Position numbers and translations under genes: made by a program
Notes under the pieces: model-generated
The model's input: only the letters and a program-made list of their open reading frames with translations
Database searches by the model: none
Told to the model about the DNA's origin: nothing
Shown here: positions 1 to 8,098 of the stretch, in pieces
How the letters are laid out: each line of letters opens with the position of its first letter
Numbering within the stretch: the first letter of the stretch is position 1
Source of the DNA: Oscillospiraceae bacterium
GTDB lineage: Bacteria; Bacillota; Clostridia; Oscillospirales; Ruminococcaceae
Direction of reading: 5' to 3'
DNA length: 15,773 bases
NCBI GenBank assembly: GCA_019413245.1
Contig: DXNX01000051.1
Span: 1 to 15,773, forward strand

Positions 1-1461
1 CCCCCCGCCCGCGAACAGGCCGCCGGCCCCTGCTCGGTGCTGGCGGTCACGGCCTGCCCCATGGGGGTGGCCCACACCTTCATGGCGGCCGAAGCTCTGG
101 AACGGCAGGCGGCGGCCATGGGCATTTCCATCAAGGTGGAGACCAACGGTGCCGACGGTCCCCGCAACGTGCTGACCGCGGCGGAGATCGACACGGCGGA
201 CTGCATTGTGGTGGCAGCCGACCGCACGGTGGACCTGAACCGGTTTGCCGGAAAGCCGGTGCTTATCGTGCCGGTGGCCGAGGCCCTGCGCCAGCCGGAA
301 GCCCTGCTGCGGCGGGCCACCTCCGGCGGCGTACCGATCATGAACGTGAACCCGGACGATGACACCTTCTTCCCGCCGCTTTCGGCGGCGCGGGACGGTT
401 TGCGCACCCGGGGACGGCATTTGTACGCTCACCTGATGAACGGCATCAACCACATGATTCCTTTTGTCACCGGCGGCGGTGTGCTCATCGCCCTGGGCTA
501 TTTCCTGGACCGGGCCAATGTGGGCCACATCACCTTCGGCAGCGGCACTTCCCTGTCCTGGCTGGTCAGCCAGGTGGGCGAGTTCACCTTCCGCATGATG
601 TACCCCATCATGGCCGGATTTGTGGGCAGCGCCATGGCCGGGCCGGCCGCTCTGCTGCCCGGCATGATGGGCGGGTATCTGGCTTTTCTGGGCATGACCA
701 TCGGCCCCGAAAGCTCCTGGATCTCCTCCGGCTTCTGGGGCGCCATTCTGGCCGGCTTCGTGTCCGGCTGGCTCATCCGCGGTCTGCGCAAGCTGTTCAG
801 CCGGTTTCCCACCGGGCTGGACCCTCTCAAGACCACCCTGCTGTACCCGGTCCTGGGCCTGACCATCATGTCCCTGTTCGTAGTAGTGGTCATCAATCCG
901 CCGCTGGGACATTTCAATGCCTGGCTGTATCAGTGCCTGGAATCCATGCAGGGCGGCAGCAGCATGGTGCTGGGCGCCGTTCTGGGTGCCATGATGGCGG
1001 TGGATTTCGGCGGTCCCATCAACAAGGCAGCCTATCTGTTCGGCACCGTGACCCTGGGCGCCGGGCAGGAACGCTTCATGGCCGCCGTCATGCTGGGCGG
1101 CATGGTCCCGCCGCTGGGCGTGGCGCTGGCCTGCACCCTGTTCCCCCGCCGGTTCAACAAGTCGGAACGGCATTCCGCCCTGATGAACTATCTGCTGGGT
1201 GCCTCCTTCGTCACCGAAGGCGCCCTCCCCTTTGCCCTGCGTGACCCGCTGCGGGTCATTCCCTGCTGTATGGCCGGGTCCGCTCTGGCCGGGGCCCTGT
1301 CCATCTGGTTCGGCTGCGGGGTCCCCGCCCCCCATGGCGGGCTGTATCTGCTGCCCCTGGCCGAAAAGCCCCTGCTGTTGCTGGCTGCACTGGCCATCGG
1401 TTCCGCACTGACCGCCGGACTGCTGGTGCTGCTCAAGCGCCCGGTCCAGGACGGTGAATAA
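1..1461 (+). CDS. fruA: PTS fructose-family permease, EIIB-EIIC part, 5' end outside window
   Basis: The reading frame is open to base 1, so the gene starts upstream; the GTG at 37 is an internal valine. The 486 visible residues begin with an EIIB domain whose phospho-acceptor loop reads CPMGVAHTFMAAEAL, close to the usual CPTGIAHTFMAAEAL. The active cysteine codon is at 55-57. A linker leads at about residue 140 into a polytopic EIIC domain that starts with HLMNGINHMIPFVTGGG. The EIIC domain also carries DFGGPINKAAY and FVTEGALPFALRDPLRVIP, both typical of the fructose/mannose-derivative EIIC family. It would import and phosphorylate fructose or a related sugar, taking phosphate from an EIIA that may be fused upstream. 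It converges on the polysaccharide operon and appears unrelated to it in function. The family is secure. Substrate specificity, and hence the gene symbol, is inferred from family only. Confidence 0.93.
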   Translation, partial: PPAREQAAGPCSVLAVTACPMGVAHTFMAAEALERQAAAMGISIKVETNGADGPRNVLTAAEIDTADCIVVAADRTVDLNRFAGKPVLIVPVAEALRQPEALLRRATSGGVPIMNVNPDDDTFFPPLSAARDGLRTRGRHLYAHLMNGINHMIPFVTGGGVLIALGYFLDRANVGHITFGSGTSLSWLVSQVGEFTFRMMYPIMAGFVGSAMAGPAALLPGMMGGYLAFLGMTIGPESSWISSGFWGAILAGFVSGWLIRGLRKLFSRFPTGLDPLKTTLLYPVLGLTIMSLFVVVVINPPLGHFNAWLYQCLESMQGGSSMVLGAVLGAMMAVDFGGPINKAAYLFGTVTLGAGQERFMAAVMLGGMVPPLGVALACTLFPRRFNKSERHSALMNYLLGASFVTEGALPFALRDPLRVIPCCMAGSALAGALSIWFGCGVPAPHGGLYLLPLAEKPLLLLAALAIGSALTAGLLVLLKRPVQDGE

Positions 1462-1470
1462 ACCACAGAC

Positions 1471-1526
1471 AAAAACCACCCCTGCTTCGGGCTGCTGGCC
1501 CGGCAGAGGTGGTTTTATCATTTTTA
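1471..1526. terminator. Probable bidirectional rho-independent terminator between convergent genes
   Basis: AAAACCACC at 1472-1480 pairs with GGTGGTTTT at 1508-1516. The stem continues with CTGC at 1482-1485 against GCAG at 1503-1506, and CGGG at 1488-1491 against CCCG at 1499-1502, leaving a seven-base loop. On the plus strand the stem runs into TTTTATCATTTTTATC. On the minus strand it runs into TTTTTGTCTG. It lies between the stop of the PTS gene (1461) and the stop of the last operon gene (1527), so one hairpin can serve both transcripts. Confidence 0.85.
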
Positions 1527-3290
1527 TCAGGCAATTGGAATATAGCTCAGGGTCCCCTGTGCACTGACCAGGAGCGTGGTGGTACCGGCGGCTTCACACA
1601 GTGCCTGTTCCAGAGCCTGCCAGTCGGCTTCTTCATAGCCGTCCCGGTCGATATAAATACCGGCGATTCCCTGTTTCCTCAGCTCCGCCACCATAGCGGC
1701 CGGCTCCAGTTCGCTGGTTGCCTTGTTCCAGATATCATTTTCGCTGCCGTCCGGCGCACCATAGCTCCAGCGCAACGTATCGGAGTGCAGGGTCCCGCGG
1801 TACAGGCCATAGTCCGGCAGCTGGTTGACCGGACCGTTCTCAAAGGATTTCATATAGGGCAGCTGGTAGACCACTGCGTCCTGGCCGGAGGTTTCTTCCA
1901 TGCGCTGCACAAAAGCGTCATCACTGGCCCAGGTGCTCTGGACACCCTCGTAATCCGGATTGAAAAAGCCCTGCTGCTCCCGGTACGCATACCCGAAAAG
2001 CAGGACCAGGACCACCGCCGCAGCCGCCCGCTTTTTGCCCTGCAGGCGGCGCAGAAGTTCCTCTGCGCACAGAGCCGCCGCCAGAATACAAATAAAGGCA
2101 ATGTATGGACTGATGCGGGTGTGCCCCCGAATCATGCGCACGGCAATGGTGACCAAGGCCCCAAAGCCGGAGATCGTCCCCAGCAGTACGGCGCCCAGGT
2201 TCAGCCGGGCCAGCAGCCACAACCGACCGGAAAGGACCGGCCTGCGATTCCACCGGATACCGGTGAACAGCACTGCCAACAGCAGGAAGAATCCCAGCAC
2301 GCCCAGGATGCCCAGGTATCCCTGGGCGTTCTCATTGAACATGATGCCCTCATCCTTGGCCAGGGTCTCCCGGTACCTGGTAATAAGGGATGCAATTTTG
2401 CCCACACCGTACCCGTTGGGGGAAAGAAGCAGACTGCTGATGCGCATCCCGTAAATATCCCCGCCGATGGTGCCGCGCACGGCCCCCTGCGTCACGGAAG
2501 AGCTTTCCCCTGCCAGCGTACCGATAACGGCCGGGACAAAGGCCATCGCTACCCAGAAGGCAATTTCCAGCACCGTGACAAGGGGGGCCAGGAGGGCTTT
2601 CCAGCTGCGTTCCCGCAGCAGCAGGCACAGCGCCGTGATGCAGAGCAGGAAACAACCGTAGAAAGGGTAATAAATCATGCCGTTGTTGGCAATCATCCAG
2701 GCAAACAGCAAAGCCAGCCAGTTGCGCTTGTACCGGAAGAATCTCTTGCCCGGACGGTTGAACCGGTCATCCTCCACACACCAGAAGCACAGCAGTAGCA
2801 GCAGCGGGATGCACTCACAGGCAGCCAGCCCCATATGGCCGCCCAGGCGCTGCTGTACATAGGGGCACATCCCGAAAGTCACTGCCCCGGCCGCCGACAC
2901 CACGCCACGCATGCCCAGCGCCCGGAACACACAGTAGGCGCTCAGGGTGTTCACCAGGGGGATCACCAGCACATACAGATTGAACACCAGGGCAAAGTTC
3001 CGGGTGAACAGACCGCAGAAGCGGATGAACAGCGTATACAGCATGCTGTAATTGGCCTGGTAGGGAGAATCCGGCTCATAGAAAGGCCAGCCGTTGAGCC
3101 CGCCGCCCCGGAGCATCTCTTTTACCGATACCACCCCGGATACGCCGTCCTCGCTGTACAGCATCGGCACCGACCAGTCCATGCGGGAAAGATCAAAGCA
3201 GAGATATTCGGTGGCAAGGCAGACCGCCAGGGCGATCACCAGCCAGAGAAGGTATTCTGCCGTTTTACGCTTGTGCATGACCGGATGCAT
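1527..3290 (-). CDS. Polytopic membrane protein, YfhO/GtrC-like GT-C glycosyltransferase candidate
   Basis: This 587-residue protein has many hydrophobic segments from about residue 10 to 430 and a polar C-terminal domain of about 150 residues. The first extracytoplasmic loop contains SEDG (near residue 47), an acidic pair where GT-C enzymes carry their catalytic acid. The C-terminal part contains YQLPYMKSF, ENGPVNQLPDYGLYRG and LRWSYGA (about residues 475-515), which looks like a conserved family signature. The start ATG shares its A with the stop of the upstream GT2 (TGATG), with GGGAG about 11 bases before it, so translation is probably coupled. A DPM1-like GT2 followed by a polytopic protein is the arrangement of CsbB-YfhO and GtrB-GtrC. 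The inferred role is transfer of a sugar from undecaprenyl phosphate to a surface polymer outside the cell. A second ATG four codons in is a less likely start. Confidence 0.75.
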   Translation of the reverse strand: MHPVMHKRKTAEYLLWLVIALAVCLATEYLCFDLSRMDWSVPMLYSEDGVSGVVSVKEMLRGGGLNGWPFYEPDSPYQANYSMLYTLFIRFCGLFTRNFALVFNLYVLVIPLVNTLSAYCVFRALGMRGVVSAAGAVTFGMCPYVQQRLGGHMGLAACECIPLLLLLCFWCVEDDRFNRPGKRFFRYKRNWLALLFAWMIANNGMIYYPFYGCFLLCITALCLLLRERSWKALLAPLVTVLEIAFWVAMAFVPAVIGTLAGESSSVTQGAVRGTIGGDIYGMRISSLLLSPNGYGVGKIASLITRYRETLAKDEGIMFNENAQGYLGILGVLGFFLLLAVLFTGIRWNRRPVLSGRLWLLARLNLGAVLLGTISGFGALVTIAVRMIRGHTRISPYIAFICILAAALCAEELLRRLQGKKRAAAAVVLVLLFGYAYREQQGFFNPDYEGVQSTWASDDAFVQRMEETSGQDAVVYQLPYMKSFENGPVNQLPDYGLYRGTLHSDTLRWSYGAPDGSENDIWNKATSELEPAAMVAELRKQGIAGIYIDRDGYEEADWQALEQALCEAAGTTTLLVSAQGTLSYIPIA

Positions 3291-4264
3291 CAGATCGTTT
3301 CTCCCTTGTTCTGCGCGGGGGTATCCTCAAAGTTCAGGCGTTCTTCTTCCACCACCAGAGGACGGTTCATGATGCGGGTGTTCATGGCCATGATGTATTC
3401 CCCCAGGAAGCCCATAAAGGCCAGCTGTACGCCGCCCATAAAGAACACCGCGATCATGGTGGGGGCGTATCCGGCAACGAAGCTCTGCCAGGCCACCAGT
3501 TTGGCGATGAGGTAGAACAGGCCGAAGCAGAAGCTGATGAACGCCACACCGAAGCCGAAGAACTCGGCCACCCGCATGCCCACCTTGGTATAGCTGGTAA
3601 AGCTGAGCATGGCCGCGTCAAACAGGCTGTACCAGTTGTTGTGGGTCTTGCCGGCACGGCGGCGGGGCTGTTCGTATTCGATCTCCTTGCGCTCGGGGCC
3701 CAGTTCGGCCACGATGCCCCGGATGAAGGGGGTGGGGTCGTGCAGGTCCCGCAGGGTCTGGATGAAACTCTTGTCATACAGGCCAAAGCCGGTGAACTGC
3801 TCGATCATCTCCACGCTGGACATCTTGCGGATGAGCTTGTAATAGCAGCCGCGCAGGAAATAGACCAGCGAGTTTTCCTGGCTCTTGGTCTTTTTGCCGA
3901 TGACGATCTTATAGCCCTTTTCCCATTCAGCCACAAACCGGGGGATCAGTTCCACCGGGTCCTGGAAGTCGGCGCAGATGGTGATGGTGCAGTCGCCGCT
4001 GGTGTGGATCATGCCGTAATAGGGACTGTTGAACTGGCCGAAGTTCTTGCAGTTGAAGATGGCCCGCACATGCTTGTCCTCGGCACAGATGCCCCGGATG
4101 ATCTCCCGGGTTCTGTCCTGGCTCTTGTTGTCGATGAAGAGAATCTCATAGTCATACTGGGGCAGGCTGTTTTTCAGCTCGTCCCGCACCGCCTCGTAGA
4201 TGGGGCGGGCGTTTTCCTCCTCGTTATAGGTCGGGATCATTACCGAGATCACTTTTTTAGCCAT
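3290..4264 (-). CDS. DPM1/GtrB/CsbB-like membrane GT2, polyprenyl-phosphate sugar synthase
   Basis: The 324-residue product opens with VISVMIPTYNEEENA, the usual start of a GT-A family 2 enzyme. Asp45 lies in FIDNKSQDRT, and the metal-binding motif is ADFQDP (Asp99, Asp102), a variant of the common DADLQDP. Two hydrophobic segments near residues 233-258 and 267-295 anchor the C-terminus, as in GtrB, CsbB and ArnC-like proteins. Such enzymes move a sugar from a nucleotide donor to undecaprenyl phosphate on the inner leaflet. The start is supported by GAGGAAGG seven bases upstream. It overlaps the SDR gene by 8 bases and the next polytopic gene by 1 base. No GtrA/GtcA-type small flippase is visible in the window. 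The family is confident; the sugar is unknown. Confidence 0.9.
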   Translation of the reverse strand: MAKKVISVMIPTYNEEENARPIYEAVRDELKNSLPQYDYEILFIDNKSQDRTREIIRGICAEDKHVRAIFNCKNFGQFNSPYYGMIHTSGDCTITICADFQDPVELIPRFVAEWEKGYKIVIGKKTKSQENSLVYFLRGCYYKLIRKMSSVEMIEQFTGFGLYDKSFIQTLRDLHDPTPFIRGIVAELGPERKEIEYEQPRRRAGKTHNNWYSLFDAAMLSFTSYTKVGMRVAEFFGFGVAFISFCFGLFYLIAKLVAWQSFVAGYAPTMIAVFFMGGVQLAFMGFLGEYIMAMNTRIMNRPLVVEEERLNFEDTPAQNKGETI

Positions 4265-5189
4265 GGTTTTCCTTCCTCACCCATTCAATGGTATTGCGGA
4301 TTCCTTCTGTAAATCCGGTCCGGGGCACAAATCCGGTGTCCCGTGTCAGGGGTGCAATGTCTGCCTGCAGGTGCATGACCTGTTTGGGGCCGTACGCCAC
4401 CTGCCCGAAGCCCAGGGGCAGGGCGGGATCGATGGCGTCCCGCAAAGCCAGGATATACTCTTTCAGGGGGCGCGCCCGGCCGCTGCCCAGGGGGTAGACG
4501 GCGCCGTTTCGGCCGTGGCAGGCCATACGGTAAAAGGCCTCGGCAGCATCGGCAGAATACAGGTAATCCCACTTCTGCTCCCCTTTGGTCAGAGCCGGGC
4601 ACTGCCCGGCCAGCAACGCCCGGATGGTGCCGGAGATCATGGTGGCGGGGCCGTCGTGAGGGCCGTAGACCGAGAGCACCCGGGCCCACACATGGTCCAT
4701 GCCCAGGGCGGTCGCCTCCACCCGGCTCATCTGCCCGGCGCACAGCTTGGCCATGCCGTAGCCGTTTTCCGGGTTGGCGGGGGTGTCGGGTTCCAGCAGG
4801 CCTTCCACCCGGCCGTACTCCGCCTGGCTGCCCGCTCCCAAAAAGACCTGACAGCCCAGGGCGGCCGCAGCCCGCACTGCGTCGATGGTGTATCGGATGT
4901 TGTCGATCTGGGCGGGCATATCGTTGCGGCCGGGGCCAATGGTGTGTGCCCAGGCAAAGTGGAAGAAGGCATCAGCCTGCCCCACCTTGCCGGGCAAAGA
5001 GGCATAGTCGGCGGCGTCGCAGTCCACCTTGTGCAGATTCTCGCTTTCCGGCAGAGCCGCCGCACGGGGGCTGCCGGGGCGGCAGACGGCGTAGACGGTC
5101 AGGCCGTGATCCAGCATATTCCGGCACAGCGCCGTGCCGATAGCTCCGGTGGGGCCGGTGACCACGGCGGATTTGAGTACACGTTCCAT
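4257..5189 (-). CDS. Extended SDR, NAD-dependent epimerase/dehydratase family, possible YerF-like reductase
   Basis: The 310-residue protein has an N-terminal Rossmann motif GPTGAIG (Gly12, Gly15, Gly18), a GAGSQAEYG segment with the active-site serine at about 121, and the YGMAK catalytic pair (Tyr144, Lys148). This is the layout of extended SDRs acting on nucleotide sugars. It lies 13 bases after the ThDP enzyme, and its Shine-Dalgarno sequence AGGAAGG (5197-5203) touches that gene's TAA, so the two are closely linked. In the Yersinia yersiniose pathway a reductase (YerF) follows the ThDP enzyme (YerE) and reduces the new side-chain ketone. By context this gene is a candidate for that step. 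Sequence alone equally allows a 4-keto reductase, epimerase or dehydratase. The family is secure; the substrate is inferred. Confidence 0.88.
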   Translation of the reverse strand: MERVLKSAVVTGPTGAIGTALCRNMLDHGLTVYAVCRPGSPRAAALPESENLHKVDCDAADYASLPGKVGQADAFFHFAWAHTIGPGRNDMPAQIDNIRYTIDAVRAAAALGCQVFLGAGSQAEYGRVEGLLEPDTPANPENGYGMAKLCAGQMSRVEATALGMDHVWARVLSVYGPHDGPATMISGTIRALLAGQCPALTKGEQKWDYLYSADAAEAFYRMACHGRNGAVYPLGSGRARPLKEYILALRDAIDPALPLGFGQVAYGPKQVMHLQADIAPLTRDTGFVPRTGFTEGIRNTIEWVRKENHG

Positions 5190-5202
5190 GGGGTATCCTT
5201 CC

Positions 5203-7044
5203 TTATTCTTCCGGCATCAGCGGAATGAACATGTTCCGTTCCAGCTCCTCCCGGGGCAGGAAGGGGGCCAGGTCCTCCAGCGGCGGACTGACCAGAGTGC
5301 CGTCGGACAGGCGCTTGGTGCTGCTCTTGGGTTCCCACACCTGCTTGGTGTCGGTGAAGATCTCGCAGAACAGGGGACCGTCCATGGCCAGGGCCTTGTC
5401 CACCGCTTCCTTCATTTCGGCGTTGGAGTGGGCACACAGGTAGGGGTAGCCGAAAGCCTCGGCCAGCCTGCGGTATTCGGGGAAGGAAAGGTCCCCGGAT
5501 TCCGGGCCGATGCCGATTTTGCAGTGTTCCTTGAACAGGTTGTTCTGGGTCAGGCGGATGGAATGGTAGCCGCTGTTGTTGATGAGGAAGATCTTGATGG
5601 GCAGGCGGTTGGTCAGGATGGTCTGCAGTTCCTGCAGGTTCATCATGATGGAGCCGTCCCCTTCCAGGCAGATGGTGGTGCGGCGGCCGCCGCCGATGCA
5701 GGTGCCGATGGCGGCGGGCAGACCGTAGCCCATGCTGGCCACGGCGCTGTTGTTGGCCATGCGGCTGCCTTTCTGGATCACATAGGCCTGGTTGCCCACC
5801 ACGCAGCAGGCGCCGTTGGACACGGCGGTCAGGCTGTTTTCGGGCAGCTGGCTGCTCAGGTACCGCACAAAGGCGTAGACGTTGGCGGTCTCGCCGTTTT
5901 CTTCCCACTGGCGGGGCAGCACGGCGGGATAGTCATGCTTCCAGCGGCGGCAGGTCTCCAGCCAGGATTCCTGTTTGCACACCGGGGCCAGGACCGTGGC
6001 GGCAGCGTCCAGTTTTCCCAGGAAATCCGCCGCGTCCGCCCAGACGGGCATCTCCACATGCAGGGTGGGCTTTTTCAGCTCCGCCGGGTCGATGTCCACC
6101 ATGATGACCCTGGCCGCCCGGGCCCAGGTCTTCCAGTTATACCCCACCTGGCGGATGGAGATGCGGGTGCCCACGGCCAGGATCAGGTCGGCGTTCTGGA
6201 TGGCCCAGTTGCCGGGGCGGTCGCCCATGTTACCGGCACGGCCGCAGTACAGAGGGTTGTCGTCCTCGATGAGGTCCACCGCGTTCCAGTAGGTCACGAT
6301 GGGGATGTTCAGTTTTTCGGCCACCGCGCGGAAAGTTTTGTACGCTCCGGACAGCCGGATACCGTACCCGGCATGGAACACCGGGCGCTGTGCTTTGGAA
6401 ATCAGGTCCAGCACTTCCCGGATGGTGGCTTCTTCCACCGGCGGGGGCAGCTGGGCGTCGTCTTCGGCGGGGTCGTAGCCTTCCAGATCGTCGGTCTCGA
6501 TGTAGCCGCCCTGGTAGTTCACCGGAATATCCACCCAGACCGGGCCGGGACGGCCGGTGGTGGCCAGATGCCAGGCCTTTTCCAGGATATAGCGGATGCG
6601 GGTGGGGTCCTCCACCATGACGGCATACTTGGTCATGGGGGTGACCGACTTCACGATGTCGTATTCCTGGTCGCCCACGGCCCGCAGGGGCAGGCCGTCG
6701 GTGAACTGCATGGCGTAGCGAGCGGTGGTATCGTACCGCACCTGCCCGGACACCACGAACATGGGGATGGAATCCAGCCAGCCCCCCAGCACGCCGGTGA
6801 GGGCGTTGGTGCCGCCGGGGCCGGTGGTCACGCACACCGCCGCGATGCGGTTGTCCAGCCGGGCGTAGGCCTCCGCCGCAATGGCGCAGGCCTGCTCATG
6901 GTGGTTGTAGGTCACATGCAGGCCGGGATGATGCCCGAAAGCATCGTTCAGGTGCATGGCACCGCCGCCCACCACCGAAAACACATCGGTGACGCCGTGG
7001 GCACACAGGAAATCGGCTACATAATCGGCCAGACGCTGACGCAT
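5203..7044 (-). CDS. ThDP-dependent enzyme of acetolactate synthase family, YerE-like branched-sugar candidate
   Basis: The 613-residue product has three domains. The N-terminal pyrimidine-binding domain carries HHEQACAIAAEAYAR, with Glu50 as the cofactor-activating acid. The middle domain spans about residues 205-345. The C-terminal pyrophosphate domain carries EGDGS (462-465) and ends its motif at INN (488-490). The start at 7044 is set by AAAAGGAG (7054-7061), nine bases upstream. An in-frame ATG at 7107 would run into the upstream gene and has no such site. The extended C-terminus (SPPLEDLAPFLPREE, about 586-600) is, from memory, typical of homologues in polysaccharide clusters rather than of amino-acid-biosynthetic IlvB. 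No IlvN/IlvH regulatory subunit is nearby. With rfbH and an SDR in the operon, it may transfer an acetyl unit from pyruvate to C-4 of a CDP-3,6-dideoxy-4-ketohexose, as YerE does. The family is secure; the reaction is inferred. Confidence 0.9.
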   Translation of the reverse strand: MRQRLADYVADFLCAHGVTDVFSVVGGGAMHLNDAFGHHPGLHVTYNHHEQACAIAAEAYARLDNRIAAVCVTTGPGGTNALTGVLGGWLDSIPMFVVSGQVRYDTTARYAMQFTDGLPLRAVGDQEYDIVKSVTPMTKYAVMVEDPTRIRYILEKAWHLATTGRPGPVWVDIPVNYQGGYIETDDLEGYDPAEDDAQLPPPVEEATIREVLDLISKAQRPVFHAGYGIRLSGAYKTFRAVAEKLNIPIVTYWNAVDLIEDDNPLYCGRAGNMGDRPGNWAIQNADLILAVGTRISIRQVGYNWKTWARAARVIMVDIDPAELKKPTLHVEMPVWADAADFLGKLDAAATVLAPVCKQESWLETCRRWKHDYPAVLPRQWEENGETANVYAFVRYLSSQLPENSLTAVSNGACCVVGNQAYVIQKGSRMANNSAVASMGYGLPAAIGTCIGGGRRTTICLEGDGSIMMNLQELQTILTNRLPIKIFLINNSGYHSIRLTQNNLFKEHCKIGIGPESGDLSFPEYRRLAEAFGYPYLCAHSNAEMKEAVDKALAMDGPLFCEIFTDTKQVWEPKSSTKRLSDGTLVSPPLEDLAPFLPREELERNMFIPLMPEE

Positions 7045-7053
7045 AGGCAAACG

Positions 7054-7061
7054 CTCCTTTT
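7054..7061 (-). promoter_or_regulatory. Ribosome binding site deciding the start of the ThDP enzyme
   Basis: On the minus strand AAAAGGAG stands nine bases before the ATG at 7044. It selects this start over the in-frame ATG at 7107, which lies inside the upstream glycosyltransferase gene. The domain alignment also begins right after the chosen methionine. Confidence 0.75.
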
Positions 7062-7075
7062 CAGACTTTTTCTGT

Positions 7076-8098
7076 TCATATACCGAAAGCCACGAAATGG
7101 GATACACCCCAGTAACCGGCCAGTGCCAGCGGCATCAGGTGGAGTTTTTCCAGCACGGAAGTGAACCAGATGATCTGTGCCGTCCGCGCGCGCACCAGAC
7201 CGCCGCCATCCGCACGGCTCACATACGGATTTTTTCTCCAGCCGGGGAAATGTGTATCCATCAGGTTCCGGCTTTCCCGGTAGTCCCGCAGGAATTCCCG
7301 GCAGGATGCCCCCGGGGACCGATAGTAGACCGCCAGACCATACATCTTGGCTGCCATATATTCGATTTTTCTGCGCTCTTCCGGATCCTGTTCCGCCTGA
7401 TAAATCGGCGGTATATACTCCATGGTGCTGTGCAGCATCGCCGCGCCGTGCCACATATCCTTTTTGGCCGAGCGCGCCGAGGCGGAACCGGAATGCGTAT
7501 ACCAGTTGTAGAGGACCTTGTTCACACACTGTATCTCATTGCTGTACTGGTGGAACGCCATATTGAAATGCACATCGTCCGGATACGCCCCAGGCTCCAT
7601 CCGCAGATGGTGGGCCCGGATAATCGCCATATTGTAAATGGTGGCGTGGTGTACGCCCCAGGTCCATTTGGTAGGCACGGCCGGAACATTCTGTACCTGC
7701 AGGACCCTACCGTTTTCATCTACGTTCTGGAAGGAACCCACGACCTGGTCCGCACCGGTCTGCATGGCTTTGTTGCACAGTTCGGCCAGACAGTCCGGTT
7801 CCATCCAGTCGTCGGCGTCGCAGAGCATGACATATTGTCCCCGGGCATTTTCCAGAATACGGTTTTTGTTCTCCATCACGCCGGCATTCTCGCCTTCGAT
7901 CAGGCGGATACGCATTTCGGGATAGTCCTGCATGAATTTCCGGATACGGCTGACCGAATCGTCCGTCGACCCGTCGTCACAGTACAGAATCTCAAAATCC
8001 TGAAACGACTGCGCCCGGATGGCGTCAAATGCACGGGACAGATACCGACCATAATTGTAACTGGCAATGCCTATCGTCAAAAACACCGAATCTTTCAT
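7076..8098 (-). CDS. GT2 family glycosyltransferase
   Basis: The 340-residue protein starts with FLTIGIASYNYGRYLSRAF. It has the nucleotide-binding acids in YCDDGSTDDS (Asp41, Asp42) and the metal-binding motif LCDADDW (Asp94, Asp96, Asp97). This is a standard GT-A fold of family 2, placed in the cytosol at the inner face of the membrane. The remaining about 200 residues are less typical and probably define the acceptor. The ATG overlaps the stop of the upstream GT2 by four bases (ATGA), with GGGGAG five bases before it. It probably adds one sugar of the repeat unit to the undecaprenyl-linked acceptor. The donor cannot be read from the sequence. Third-position A/T is visibly higher here than in the adjacent ThDP gene. 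Confidence 0.9.
   Translation of the reverse strand: MKDSVFLTIGIASYNYGRYLSRAFDAIRAQSFQDFEILYCDDGSTDDSVSRIRKFMQDYPEMRIRLIEGENAGVMENKNRILENARGQYVMLCDADDWMEPDCLAELCNKAMQTGADQVVGSFQNVDENGRVLQVQNVPAVPTKWTWGVHHATIYNMAIIRAHHLRMEPGAYPDDVHFNMAFHQYSNEIQCVNKVLYNWYTHSGSASARSAKKDMWHGAAMLHSTMEYIPPIYQAEQDPEERRKIEYMAAKMYGLAVYYRSPGASCREFLRDYRESRNLMDTHFPGWRKNPYVSRADGGGLVRARTAQIIWFTSVLEKLHLMPLALAGYWGVSHFVAFGI

Noticed and set aside
1509..2798. A 429-codon open frame on the plus strand starting inside the terminator
   Set aside because: It lies opposite the YfhO-like gene, starts within the terminator hairpin and shows no protein motif.
5203..7044. Acetolactate synthase for valine/leucine biosynthesis (IlvB)
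   Set aside because: No regulatory subunit or other ilv gene is near, the gene is embedded in a glycan operon, and the C-terminal extension differs from IlvB as I recall it. A tree would settle this.
7045..7107. Longer N-terminus (21 extra residues) for the ThDP enzyme
   Set aside because: It would overlap the upstream GT2 gene and lacks a ribosome binding site. The ATG at 7044 has AAAAGGAG nine bases upstream, and the family homology begins there.
5134..7164. A 676-codon open frame on the plus strand, opposite the ThDP enzyme and SDR
   Set aside because: It is rich in Gly, Val, His and Gln with no recognisable domain, and it mirrors well-conserved enzymes on the other strand. Such antisense frames are common in GC-rich genes.
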